NCBI GenBank assembly: GCA_002394305.1
Contig: DGTM01000014.1
Span: 1-21,053 of the forward strand
Length of the DNA: 21,053 nucleotides
Source: Prevotellaceae bacterium UBA4336
GTDB taxonomy: Bacteria > Bacteroidota > Bacteroidia > Bacteroidales > Bacteroidaceae
Direction: 5' to 3'
Shown here: in pieces, positions 1-6,192 of the stretch
How positions within the stretch are numbered: position 1 is the stretch's first letter
How the letters are laid out: the number at the start of each line of letters is the position of its first letter
The notes under the pieces: generated by a model
Told to the model about the DNA's origin: nothing
The model's database searches: none
What the model saw: the letters and a program-made list of their open reading frames with translations, nothing else
Translations under genes and position numbers: made by a program

Positions 1-1283
1 AGTTCATCCAGGCTGCCACCGAGGTCCTCGAGACCATCCAGCCTGCTCTTGACGCGCATCCCGAGTACGAGGAGGCTGCCCTTCTCGAGCGCCTCGTCGA
101 GCCTGAGCGCGTGATCATCTTCCGCGTGCCTTGGATCGACGACGAGGGAAAGGTCCAGGTCAACCGCGGCTACCGCGTCGAGTTCAACAGCGCCATCGGC
201 CCCTACAAGGGCGGCCTGCGCTTCCATGCATCGGTCAACCTCTCCATCTTGAAGTTCCTCGGCTTCGAACAGACCTTCAAAAACGCCCTCACCACCCTGC
301 CGATGGGCGGCGGCAAGGGCGGCAGCGACTTCTCCCCCCGAGGTAAGAGCGACGCGGAAATCATGCGCTTCTGCCAAGCATTCATGATGGAACTGTACAA
401 ATACATCGGGCCCGACGTGGACGTTCCCGCAGGCGACATCGGCGTGGGCGGTCGCGAGATAGGCTATCTCTTCGGCATGTACAAGAAGCTCACCACACAG
501 TTCCACGGAGCCACCCTGACAGGCAAGGGCCTGGAGTGGGGCGGCAGCATCCTGCGCCCCGAGGCAACAGGCTTCGGCGCACTCTACTTCGTGAACCAGA
601 TGATGCAGACCCACGGGCTCGACATCAAAGGCAAGACCGTAGCCCTCTCTGGCTTCGGCAACGTCGCCTGGGGAGCAGCAACGAAGGCCACCGAAATGGG
701 CGCAAAGGTCATCACCATCAGCGGGCCCGACGGCTACATCTACGACCCGGCAGGCCTCGACGCACAGAAGATTGAATACATGCTCGAGCTCCGCGCTTCG
801 GGCAACGACATCTGCCAGCCCTATGCCGAACAGTTCCCCGGCTCCACCTTCTTCCAGGGCAAGAAACCATGGGAGCAGAAGGCCGACATCTACCTGCCCT
901 GTGCCACACAGAACGAACTGAACGGCGAGGATGCCGACAAGATACTGGCCAACCGTCCCCTCTGCGTAGCCGAAGTCAGCAACATGGGCTGCACCGCCGA
1001 AGCAGCCGAGAAGTTCATCGCTGCCCGACAGCTCTTTGCTCCCGGCAAAGCGGTCAATGCAGGCGGCGTAGCCACCTCGGGTCTCGAGATGACGCAGAAC
1101 TCCATGCGCCTCTCCTGGTCGGCCGAAGAAGTGAACAAGCGCCTGCACCAGATTATGGCAGGCATCCACGCCCAGTGCGTCAAGTACGGCAAGGAAGGCG
1201 ACTACGTCAACTACGTGAAAGGTGCCAACATCGCCGGCTTCATGAAGGTTGCCAAAGCTATGATGGCGCAAGGCATCGTATAG
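1..1283 (+). CDS. gdhA: Glutamate dehydrogenase, hexameric type (5' end outside window)
   Basis: Interconverts glutamate and 2-oxoglutarate plus ammonia in the cytoplasm, the main ammonium-assimilation step in many gut Bacteroidales. The reading frame is open from base 3, so the true start lies upstream; 426 residues are visible and the family is usually about 445, so roughly 20 are missing. Visible hallmarks are VEPERVIIFRVPW, the substrate-site stretch NRGYRVEFNSAIGPYKGGLR, the glycine/lysine motif LPMGGGKGGSDF, and the Rossmann motif LSGFGNVAWGAA. The end AKAMMAQGIV is normal for the family. The last 27 nt of the gene, including the TAG stop, form the start of a 66-bp unit that is repeated downstream. 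Coenzyme (NAD or NADP) cannot be decided by eye. No alternative function is likely. Confidence 0.97.
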   Translation, partial: FIQAATEVLETIQPALDAHPEYEEAALLERLVEPERVIIFRVPWIDDEGKVQVNRGYRVEFNSAIGPYKGGLRFHASVNLSILKFLGFEQTFKNALTTLPMGGGKGGSDFSPRGKSDAEIMRFCQAFMMELYKYIGPDVDVPAGDIGVGGREIGYLFGMYKKLTTQFHGATLTGKGLEWGGSILRPEATGFGALYFVNQMMQTHGLDIKGKTVALSGFGNVAWGAATKATEMGAKVITISGPDGYIYDPAGLDAQKIEYMLELRASGNDICQPYAEQFPGSTFFQGKKPWEQKADIYLPCATQNELNGEDADKILANRPLCVAEVSNMGCTAEAAEKFIAARQLFAPGKAVNAGGVATSGLEMTQNSMRLSWSAEEVNKRLHQIMAGIHAQCVKYGKEGDYVNYVKGANIAGFMKVAKAMMAQGIV

Positions 1284-1430
1284 CGGAAAGCTCGGCGCAG
1301 CGTAGCGAAGCCAAGACTTTTCGCTATGATGGCGCAAGGCATCGTATAGCGGAAAGCTCGGCGCAGCGTAGCGAAGCCAAGTCTTTTCGCTATGATGGCG
1401 CAAGGCATCGTATAGCGGAAAGCTCGGCGC
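1257..1430 (+). repeat. 66-bp tandem repeat duplicating the gdhA 3' end (2.6 copies)
   Basis: Copy 1 is 1257-1322, copy 2 is 1323-1388, and copy 3 is cut off after 42 nt at 1430. Copies 1 and 2 differ at one base (AAGACTT against AAGTCTT), so the duplication looks recent. Each unit starts with the last nine codons of gdhA including the stop. Each full unit also has a hairpin: TAGCGGAAAG-CTCGGC pairs with GCC-AAG-(A/T)-CTTTTCGCTA around a short loop, with one mismatch, one bulge and one G-U pair. The hairpin may act in 3' end formation of gdhA mRNA (inference). Confidence 0.9.
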
Positions 1431-1443
1431 CTATATATATGAG

Positions 1444-1479
1444 ATGCCCCGTGCCGATGATTATTGCGGCACGGGGCAT
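1444..1479. terminator. Strong hairpin terminator between gdhA and tRNA-Gly
   Basis: A perfect 13-bp inverted repeat, ATGCCCCGTGCCG (1444-1456) and its complement (1467-1479), with a 10-nt loop. Flanking bases are only mildly T-rich on either strand. It lies between the rightward gdhA and the leftward tRNA, so it probably stops transcription from both sides. Confidence 0.75.
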
Positions 1480-1486
1480 TTCATTG

Positions 1487-1559
1487 AGCGATAGACGGGG
1501 CTCGAACCCGCGACCTTTGGCTTGGGAAGCCAAAGCTCTACCAACTGAGCTACTATCGC
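1487..1559 (-). tRNA. tRNA-Gly (anticodon CCC)
   Basis: Read on the minus strand, the acceptor arms GCGATAG and CTATCGC pair perfectly. The D arm is GCTC-AGTTGGTA-GAGC. The anticodon stem TTGGC/GCCAA encloses the loop TTCCCAA, giving anticodon CCC, which reads GGG (glycine). The T arm is GCGGG-TTCGAGC-CCCGT with one G-U pair. The discriminator base is U, as expected for bacterial tRNA-Gly. The 3' CCA is not encoded, so it must be added after transcription. Confidence 0.95.
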
Positions 1560-1578
1560 ATGACTGCGTTTTGCTTTG

Positions 1579-1586
1579 CAAAGATA
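1579..1586 (-). promoter_or_regulatory. -7 promoter element for tRNA-Gly
   Basis: The minus strand reads TATCTTTG, matching the Bacteroidetes -7 consensus TAnnTTTG, about 20 nt upstream of the mature tRNA 5' end. A TTTG at 1614-1611 is 24 nt away, longer than the usual 19-21 nt, so the -33 match is weak. Confidence 0.55.
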
Positions 1587-1680
1587 CAATAAAAAGTGAA
1601 AAACGAAAAGCAAAACGTGAAAAAAACTTATAAGTTTGCACTTTTATACCTGAAAACACTTAGCATCCGAAGTTTTTCCT

Positions 1681-1688
1681 TATCTTTG
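1681..1688 (+). promoter_or_regulatory. -7 promoter element for rubrerythrin
   Basis: TATCTTTG matches TAnnTTTG and would start transcription near 1692, leaving a leader of about 60 nt before the ATG at 1754. No TTTG is found at the usual distance upstream. A second match, TAAGTTTG at 1631-1638, is an alternative. Confidence 0.5.
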
Positions 1689-1753
1689 TACCACAATATA
1701 GTGACCAAACACACACAATATATTATTAATAACAACTAAAAGAGTTTACGATT

Positions 1754-2308
1754 ATGAAGAAGAAATTCATTTGCGCCGTTTGTGGATATATCTACGAAGG
1801 CGATGCAGCTCCCGAGAAGTGCCCCATCTGTAAGGCTCCCGCCTCCAAGTTCTCCGAGCTGAAGGACGATGCCGACATGACTTACGCTACCGTCCACAAG
1901 ATTGGTGACGGCAAGCCCGAAGGCGTCAGCGAAGAGATGATTCAGGACCTGCGCAACCACTTCAACGGTGAGTGCGGCGAGGTTGGCATGTATCTCGCAA
2001 TGGCTCGTCAGGCCGACCGCGAAGGCTACCCCGAGATTGCCGAGGCCTTCAAGCGCTATGCCTACGAAGAGGCCGACCATGCAAGCCGTTTTGCCGAGCT
2101 GCTGGGCGAATGCGTCTGGGACACCAAGACCAATCTGGAGAAGCGTGCTGCTGCCGAGGCCGGTGCGTGCGAGGACAAGTTCCGCATCGCCAAGAATGCC
2201 AAGGCTGCCGGCTTCGACGCCATCCACGACACCGTACACGAAATGGCAAAGGACGAGGCACGCCACGGCGCAGGCTTCGCCGGACTGCTGAAGCGCTACT
2301 TCGGCTAA
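1754..2308 (+). CDS. rbr: Reverse-type rubrerythrin (N-terminal rubredoxin plus ferritin-like domain)
   Basis: A 184-residue non-haem iron protein, probably a cytoplasmic NADH-linked peroxidase that removes hydrogen peroxide in anaerobes. Residues 1-45 are a rubredoxin domain with iron ligands C7, C10, C23 and C26 (CAVCGY and CPICKAP). Residues from about 60 are a ferritin-like four-helix bundle with the di-iron EExxH-type motifs EEADH and DEARH. Classical rubrerythrins carry the rubredoxin at the C-terminus, so the domain order here is the 'reverse' form. Transcribed alone from the promoter-like box near 1681. The TAA stop overlaps the stop of the convergent acetyltransferase gene (2305-2308), leaving no room for a terminator between them. 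Confidence 0.93.
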   Translation: MKKKFICAVCGYIYEGDAAPEKCPICKAPASKFSELKDDADMTYATVHKIGDGKPEGVSEEMIQDLRNHFNGECGEVGMYLAMARQADREGYPEIAEAFKRYAYEEADHASRFAELLGECVWDTKTNLEKRAAAEAGACEDKFRIAKNAKAAGFDAIHDTVHEMAKDEARHGAGFAGLLKRYFG

Positions 2309-2817
2309 ACGATCAGCTGAAAGACATCGACCGACTGCCATCCTGCAGGGCTATACACCCAGTCCTGCAGAGTGGCAGTCCTTTTATATCCGCAGCTGCG
2401 GAACAAGGCTTGCGATGCCGCATTCCCTTCCACCACAAGCGCATAGAGCTGGTGTATGCCCAGATGGACAGAGACGTACTGAGCCACAAGGCGCAGGGCC
2501 TCGGAAGCTATGCCCTGGCGCTGCTGCTCGGGCACGACGACGATGCCCACCTCGGCACGGTGATGCCGGGGGTCGTAGCGCTGCAGGTCGAGGAAACCGA
2601 CACTGACGCCATCGGCCTTTTCGATGACGAGCCGAAGCTGACGGTCGTGGAAGAAGTCGTTGCTGCACTCGGCGATGTACTGCTTGAGGGCATAGTGGGA
2701 GAAGGGAACGGAGGTCTGCCCCATAGGCCACAGCTCAGGGTCGTTCTCGATGAGGTACATCAGGTCGAGGTCCTCCGGCTCCACCGCCCTGAGCTTTATC
2801 CTGTCACTCTTCAGCAT
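2305..2817 (-). CDS. GNAT family N-acetyltransferase (RimJ/RimL-like)
   Basis: A 170-residue acetyltransferase that would transfer acetyl from acetyl-CoA to an amine, possibly a protein N-terminus or a small molecule; the substrate cannot be read from sequence. The N-terminus (KLRAVEPEDLDLMYLIENDPE) resembles the RimJ/RimL-like branch. The acetyl-CoA pyrophosphate loop is VVPEQQRQGIASEAL (Q/RxxGxA) near residue 100, and the C-terminal part has VVEGNAASQALFRSCGY, the usual motif of the last helix. Its start overlaps the end of the upstream membrane-protein gene by 14 nt, so the two are probably translationally coupled and transcribed with recR. Confidence 0.88.
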   Translation of the reverse strand: MLKSDRIKLRAVEPEDLDLMYLIENDPELWPMGQTSVPFSHYALKQYIAECSNDFFHDRQLRLVIEKADGVSVGFLDLQRYDPRHHRAEVGIVVVPEQQRQGIASEALRLVAQYVSVHLGIHQLYALVVEGNAASQALFRSCGYKRTATLQDWVYSPAGWQSVDVFQLIV

Positions 2818-3043
2818 GGCGCCTGATGTCTATCAGAGGGAACACAAGGGCGACAGCCAGGATGCCGAGCCCGTAGAGCTGCGACGTGTCGTCGAACTTG
2901 AAGTAGAGGCACAGCACATATACCGCAGCGGCAGCGATTGCAGCCACGCGAAGCCAGGCATTCACCCTCCGATAACGTATCGCAAAGAACGCTGCCAGCA
3001 GGACTGAGGCCGAACAGAGCAAAGTCAGGATGTACAGGAACAT
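2804..3043 (-). CDS. Small membrane protein of unknown function
   Basis: A 79-residue protein with three likely hydrophobic segments: about residues 2-22 (YILTLLCSASVLLAAFFAI), 30-48 (LRVAAIAAAAVYVLCLYF) and 57-71 (YGLGILAVALVFPLI), ending in the charged tail DIRRHAEE. I do not recognise a characterised family. Its place between recR and the acetyltransferase gene, with a 14-nt overlap into the latter, supports it as a real gene in a recR operon. The first ATG fits a signal-anchor start. Function unknown. Confidence 0.75.
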   Translation of the reverse strand: MFLYILTLLCSASVLLAAFFAIRYRRVNAWLRVAAIAAAAVYVLCLYFKFDDTSQLYGLGILAVALVFPLIDIRRHAEE

Positions 3044-3060
3044 TGTTGATTGAGGTTTAT

Positions 3061-3104
3061 ATTCACTTTTCGCTATTCACCTTTTCATTTTTCGCTTTTC
3101 GCTT
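3061..3104 (-). repeat. Degenerate AAAAGYGAA repeats following recR
   Basis: On the minus strand the bases straight after the recR stop read as successive AAAAGCGAA, AAAATGAAA, GGTGAATA and GCGAAAAGTGAATA units of about 8-9 nt. A related stretch follows hisB at 3761-3798. It fills most of the 61-nt gap before the small membrane-protein gene. Confidence 0.6.
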
Positions 3105-3722
3105 TTACCCTCCGCCGAAGGGGATGCGTCCGGCAAGGGCACGGCCCAGCGTCACTTCGTCGGTGTACTGCAGCTCGTCGTTCTGTGCCACGCCGCGGGC
3201 TATGACCGTCACCTTCACGTCCGTTCCCTCCAGCTTGCGGTAGATGAAGTAGTTGGTCGTGTCGCCCTCCATCGTGGGACTGAGGGCAAGTATGACTTCG
3301 GCGATGCCGCCTTTCCTGACGCGCTCCACCAGGCTCTCTATCTGGAGGTCGCTGGGGCCGATGCCGTCCATAGGGCTGATGACGCCCCCAAGCACATGGT
3401 AGAGCCCGCGGTACTGCATGGTGTTCTCTATCGCCATCACGTCCTGCACGTTCTCCACGACGCAGACCGTACTGGCGTCGCGCGAAGGATTGCTGCATAT
3501 CTCGCAGCGCTCGTCGTCGCAAATGTTGTAGCAGACCTGGCAGTAGTGTACGCCCCGGCGCATGCTGGTGAGGCTTTCGGCCAAGGCTTCCACCCTACCC
3601 ACCTCCTGACGAAGCAGGTAGAGGGCAAGCCTCAGGGCTGTCTTGCTGCCGATGCCGGGCAGTCGGCCTATTTCGGTGACGGCCTTTTCGAGGAGTTGGG
3701 ATGAGAACCGGTTATTGAGCAT
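3105..3722 (-). CDS. recR: Recombination mediator protein RecR
   Basis: RecR (205 residues) works with RecO, and in some contexts RecF, to load RecA on gapped single-stranded DNA. Domains in order: a helix-hairpin-helix near residues 18-37 (GRLPGIGSKTALRLALYLL), a C4 zinc finger using C61, C64, C73 and C76 (CQVC and CEIC), and a Toprim domain from about residue 85 (VCVVENVQDVMAIE). The C-terminal region has LGGVISPMDGIGPSDL and ends in RALAGRIPFGGG, typical for RecR. The length is normal. It lies 76 nt downstream of hisB in the same direction; whether it is part of the his transcript is unclear. recF lies in the same window. Confidence 0.97.
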   Translation of the reverse strand: MLNNRFSSQLLEKAVTEIGRLPGIGSKTALRLALYLLRQEVGRVEALAESLTSMRRGVHYCQVCYNICDDERCEICSNPSRDASTVCVVENVQDVMAIENTMQYRGLYHVLGGVISPMDGIGPSDLQIESLVERVRKGGIAEVILALSPTMEGDTTNYFIYRKLEGTDVKVTVIARGVAQNDELQYTDEVTLGRALAGRIPFGGG

Positions 3723-3760
3723 CTGACTTTGGTCGTTTGGTGTGTTGAGAGCGGAAGCAA

Positions 3761-3798
3761 ATTATTCACTATTCACTTTTACCTTTTATCTTTTATCT
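3761..3798 (-). repeat. Short AT-rich repeats following hisB
   Basis: On the minus strand, straight after the hisB TGA, the sequence runs AGATAAA, AGATAAA, AGGTAAA, AGTGAAT, AGTGAAT: five heptamers of the form AGNNAAN. The unit is related to, but not the same as, the AAAAGYGAA stretch after recR. Confidence 0.65.
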
Positions 3799-4863
3799 TC
3801 ACAGCACTCCCTTGCTCGATGGCAGTTGGAAGTGATTGACATCGCGCCGCACGGCCATGCGTAGGCTGCGTGCAAAGGCCTTGAAGATGCCTTCTATCTT
3901 GTGGTGTTCGTTCTGTCCTTCGGCCTTGACGTTGAGGTTCATGGCAGCGCTGTCCGAGAGGCTCTTGAAGAAGTGGAGGAACATTTCGGTAGGCATCTCG
4001 CCCACTTTCTCGCGGCGGAACTCGGCGTCCCACACGAGCCAGGGGCGTCCGCCCAGGTCGAGCGCCACCTGGCAGAGACAGTCGTCCATGGGCAGACAGT
4101 AGCCGTAGCGCTCTATGCCACGCTTGTCGCCGAGGGCCTTGCGGATGCACTCGCCCAGAGCGAGGGCCACGTCCTCTATGGTGTGATGCTCGTCGACGTG
4201 GAGGTCTCCCTGGCAACGGATGTAGAGGTCGGTCATGCCGTGCCGGGCTATCTGCTCCAGCATGTGGTCGAAGAAGCCGAGGCCCGTCTGTATGTCGCTC
4301 TTTCCGTTGCCGTCCAGGCAGACACGCACCTCGATGTCGGTCTCCTTCGTCGTGCGGCGGACGCTGGCGGTGCGTTCGCCGGCAAAGAGCAGTTCGGCAA
4401 TCTTCTGCCAGTCCATCCCGTCGCCGAGGATGAGACTGCGGCAACCGAGGTTCTCGGCAAGGCGTGCATCTGTCTGCCGGTCGCCGATGACGTAGCTGCC
4501 GGCGAGGTCGTAGCTGCCGTCCATGTAGGCTGTGAGCATGGCGGTGCCGGGCTTGCGTGTGGGCAGGCCCTCCTCGGGGAAACTGCGGTCGATGTGTATG
4601 GCATCGAAGGTGACGCCCTCGCCCTTCAGGATGTCGAGCATCAGGTTGTGTGTCGGCCAGAAGGTGTCCTCGGGATAACTGTCTGTGCCGAGTCCGTCCT
4701 GATTGCTCACCATGACGAAGAGGAAGTCGGTGTGCTGGCGCAGGAAGCGCAGGGCGCTGATGGCTCCGGGCACGAAGCTGAACTTCGCGAAGCTGTCTAT
4801 CTGTTCGTCGTCCGGCTCGCGCAGGATGGTGCCGTCACGGTCGATGAAGAGGAGGCGTTGCAT
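3799..4863 (-). CDS. hisB: Bifunctional histidinol-phosphatase / imidazoleglycerol-phosphate dehydratase
   Basis: Catalyses two steps of histidine synthesis: dehydration of imidazoleglycerol phosphate and dephosphorylation of histidinol phosphate. Residues 1 to about 165 are a HAD phosphatase with the nucleophile motif DRDGT (D8, D10), followed by VSNQDGLGT and GDRQTDA. Residues from about 170 to 354 are the dehydratase, with GLGFFDHMLEQIARHG, DEHHTIEDVALALGE, PMDDC and EGQNEHHKIEGIFKA, which supply the metal-binding histidines. The ending LPSSKGVL is typical. The cysteine-rich zinc loop of E. coli HisB is replaced by IDRSFPEEGLPTRKP. Fourth gene of the leftward hisG-hisD-hisC-hisB operon, separated from hisC by a 9-bp repeat array. 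Confidence 0.97.
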   Translation of the reverse strand: MQRLLFIDRDGTILREPDDEQIDSFAKFSFVPGAISALRFLRQHTDFLFVMVSNQDGLGTDSYPEDTFWPTHNLMLDILKGEGVTFDAIHIDRSFPEEGLPTRKPGTAMLTAYMDGSYDLAGSYVIGDRQTDARLAENLGCRSLILGDGMDWQKIAELLFAGERTASVRRTTKETDIEVRVCLDGNGKSDIQTGLGFFDHMLEQIARHGMTDLYIRCQGDLHVDEHHTIEDVALALGECIRKALGDKRGIERYGYCLPMDDCLCQVALDLGGRPWLVWDAEFRREKVGEMPTEMFLHFFKSLSDSAAMNLNVKAEGQNEHHKIEGIFKAFARSLRMAVRRDVNHFQLPSSKGVL

Positions 4864-4880
4864 AATCGATTGGGGTTTAG

Positions 4881-4952
4881 GACTTATGAGACTTATGGGA
4901 CTTATAGGACTTATGGGACTTATGAGACTTATAGGACTTATAGGACTTATTG
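4881..4952. repeat. 9-bp tandem repeat (8 units, GACTTATRR) spanning the hisC-hisB junction
   Basis: Eight contiguous 9-mers: GACTTATGA, -GG, -AG, -GG, -GA, -AG, -AG, -TG endings on the constant GACTTAT. The hisC stop (TAA, 4949-4947) and its last codon lie inside the final unit, and the array ends 17 nt before the hisB start, so it fills nearly the whole junction. The unit family reappears downstream of ilvE at 11622-11684, in the opposite orientation relative to the host gene. Confidence 0.95.
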
Positions 4953-5990
4953 CTTAAAGAACCTCAGCGCACCGAGCAGCTCGTTGTTCTCCTGCCGGGT
5001 GCCGATGGTGATGCGCAGGCAGTCGTTGCAGAGCTGTACGCGATGGCGGTTGCGCACCACGATGCCATGCTCCACGAGGTAGCGATAGATGCGATTGGCA
5101 TCGGTGACACGGACGAGGACGAAGTTGGCGTCGGAGGGAAAGACCTCCCGGACGATGGGCAGCTCGCTGAGGGCAGGCAGCACATGCTCGCGCTCGCGGC
5201 GTATCTGTGCCAGCCAGCTGTCCACGGTGGCGATGTCGTCTATCAGGGCGCAGGCTTTCTCCTGGGTGAGCAGATTGACGTTGTAGGGGTACTTCACCTT
5301 GTTGAAGAGGGCGATGATGTCCTCGCTGGCAAAGGCCATGCCGAGGCGTATGGCTGCCGATGCCCAGGCTTTGCTGAAGGTGTTGAGCACGATGAGGTTG
5401 GGATACCTGTCGAGCATGGTGCGGAAGGGCACTTGCGACGAGAAGTCGGAGTAGGCTTCGTCGATGACCACGATGCCGCCGAACCCCGTCAGCACCTCGT
5501 GGATGACTTCGCGGGGGAACTCGTTGCCGGTGGGATTGTTGGGCGAGCATATCCAGATGACCTTTGTCTGGGCGTCGGCGGCGCTGAGCAATGCCTGTGG
5601 GTCGAGCTGCCAGTCCGGGCTGAGGGGCACGCCGCGATACTCGACATCGTTGATGTCGGCGCACACCTTGTACATGCCGTACGTCGGGGCGATGGCGACG
5701 ACGTTGTCGCGGCCGGGCGTGCAGAAGATGCGGTAGACAAGGTCGATGGCCTCGTCGCTGCCGTTGCCGAGGAATATCTGCGAGGGGCGCACCTGCTTGA
5801 GCGGAGCCAGCCTCTCCTTGAGTTTCTCCTGCAAGGGGTCGGGATAGCGGTTGACGGGATTGTTGTAGGGGTTCTCGTTGGCATCGAGGAAGACGTGTGC
5901 CTCCATGCCCTTGAACTCGTCGCGTGCACAGCTATACGGTTCCAGTGCCCAGATGTTCGGGCGGACGAGCTTGTCTAATTCAAAGTCCAT
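4947..5990 (-). CDS. hisC: Histidinol-phosphate aminotransferase
   Basis: A PLP-dependent fold-type I aminotransferase that turns imidazole-acetol phosphate and glutamate into histidinol phosphate. Of 347 residues, the key motifs are LDANENPYNNP near the N-terminus, FLGNGSDEAIDL, the cofactor-binding CSPNNPTGNEFP, VIDEAYSDF, and NTFSKAWASAAIRLG with the Schiff-base lysine K207. The C-terminal RNRHRVQLCNDCLRITIGT matches the family. The length is normal. The start at 5990 gives the standard N-terminus. The region just upstream is filled by a heptamer-repeat element, so any ribosome-binding signal lies next to repeat DNA. Third gene of the his operon. Confidence 0.97.
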   Translation of the reverse strand: MDFELDKLVRPNIWALEPYSCARDEFKGMEAHVFLDANENPYNNPVNRYPDPLQEKLKERLAPLKQVRPSQIFLGNGSDEAIDLVYRIFCTPGRDNVVAIAPTYGMYKVCADINDVEYRGVPLSPDWQLDPQALLSAADAQTKVIWICSPNNPTGNEFPREVIHEVLTGFGGIVVIDEAYSDFSSQVPFRTMLDRYPNLIVLNTFSKAWASAAIRLGMAFASEDIIALFNKVKYPYNVNLLTQEKACALIDDIATVDSWLAQIRREREHVLPALSELPIVREVFPSDANFVLVRVTDANRIYRYLVEHGIVVRNRHRVQLCNDCLRITIGTRQENNELLGALRFFKQ

Positions 5991-6000
5991 GAGGTTGGTG

Positions 6001-6192
6001 GATTAGGGGTTAGGGGTTAGAGGTTAGAGGTTAGGGGTTAGGGGTTAGAGGTTAGGGGTTAGAAGTTAGGGGTTAGAGGTTAGAGGTTAGGGGTTAGAGG
6101 AATGTTTGGGAAGCAGGTCAGGGTCCAAAGGTATTCTCTAACCACTAACCTCTAACCACTAACCTCCAACCCCTAACCCCTAACCACTAACC
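6001..6192. repeat. Heptamer-core-heptamer inverted-repeat element, copy 1 (hisD-hisC junction)
   Basis: The left arm (6001-6098) is 14 units of GGTTAGR, with two slightly degenerate. The core (6099-6136) starts GGAATGTTTGGG and ends CCAAAGGTATTC. The right arm (6137-6192) is 8 inverted units (NCTAACC or close). The two core ends pair with each other with a small bulge, so the whole element can fold into one long hairpin. The hisD stop (6182-6180) and its last three sense codons lie inside the right arm. The left arm ends 10 nt from the hisC start. Copy 2 is at 20002-20096 with the same core ends. Confidence 0.93.

Noticed and set aside
869..1633. Open frame of 254 codons running from inside gdhA through the 66-bp repeats and the tRNA
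   Set aside because: It overlaps gdhA in another frame, and stays open across the repeats only because 66 is a multiple of 3. It crosses the terminator and the antisense of a tRNA.
4881..4952. Possible CRISPR array
   Set aside because: Contiguous 9-bp units with no spacers. None of the repeat arrays in the window has the repeat-spacer plan, and no cas gene is present.
3901..5082. Long open frame antisense to hisB and hisC
   Set aside because: It mirrors two certain genes on the other strand, has low-complexity Val/Ala/Glu composition, and ends in the 9-bp repeat. It is a high-GC shadow. The same holds for the long plus-strand frames opposite hisD (6219-7523), hisG (7520-8503), recF (9149-10174), ilvE (11710-12792), the symporter gene (15655-16809) and oadB (18783-20021).
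6001..6098. True telomere or linear-chromosome end
   Set aside because: The GGTTAGR units resemble telomere repeats, but they lie inside a his operon and are mirrored within 200 bp, so this is an internal element.
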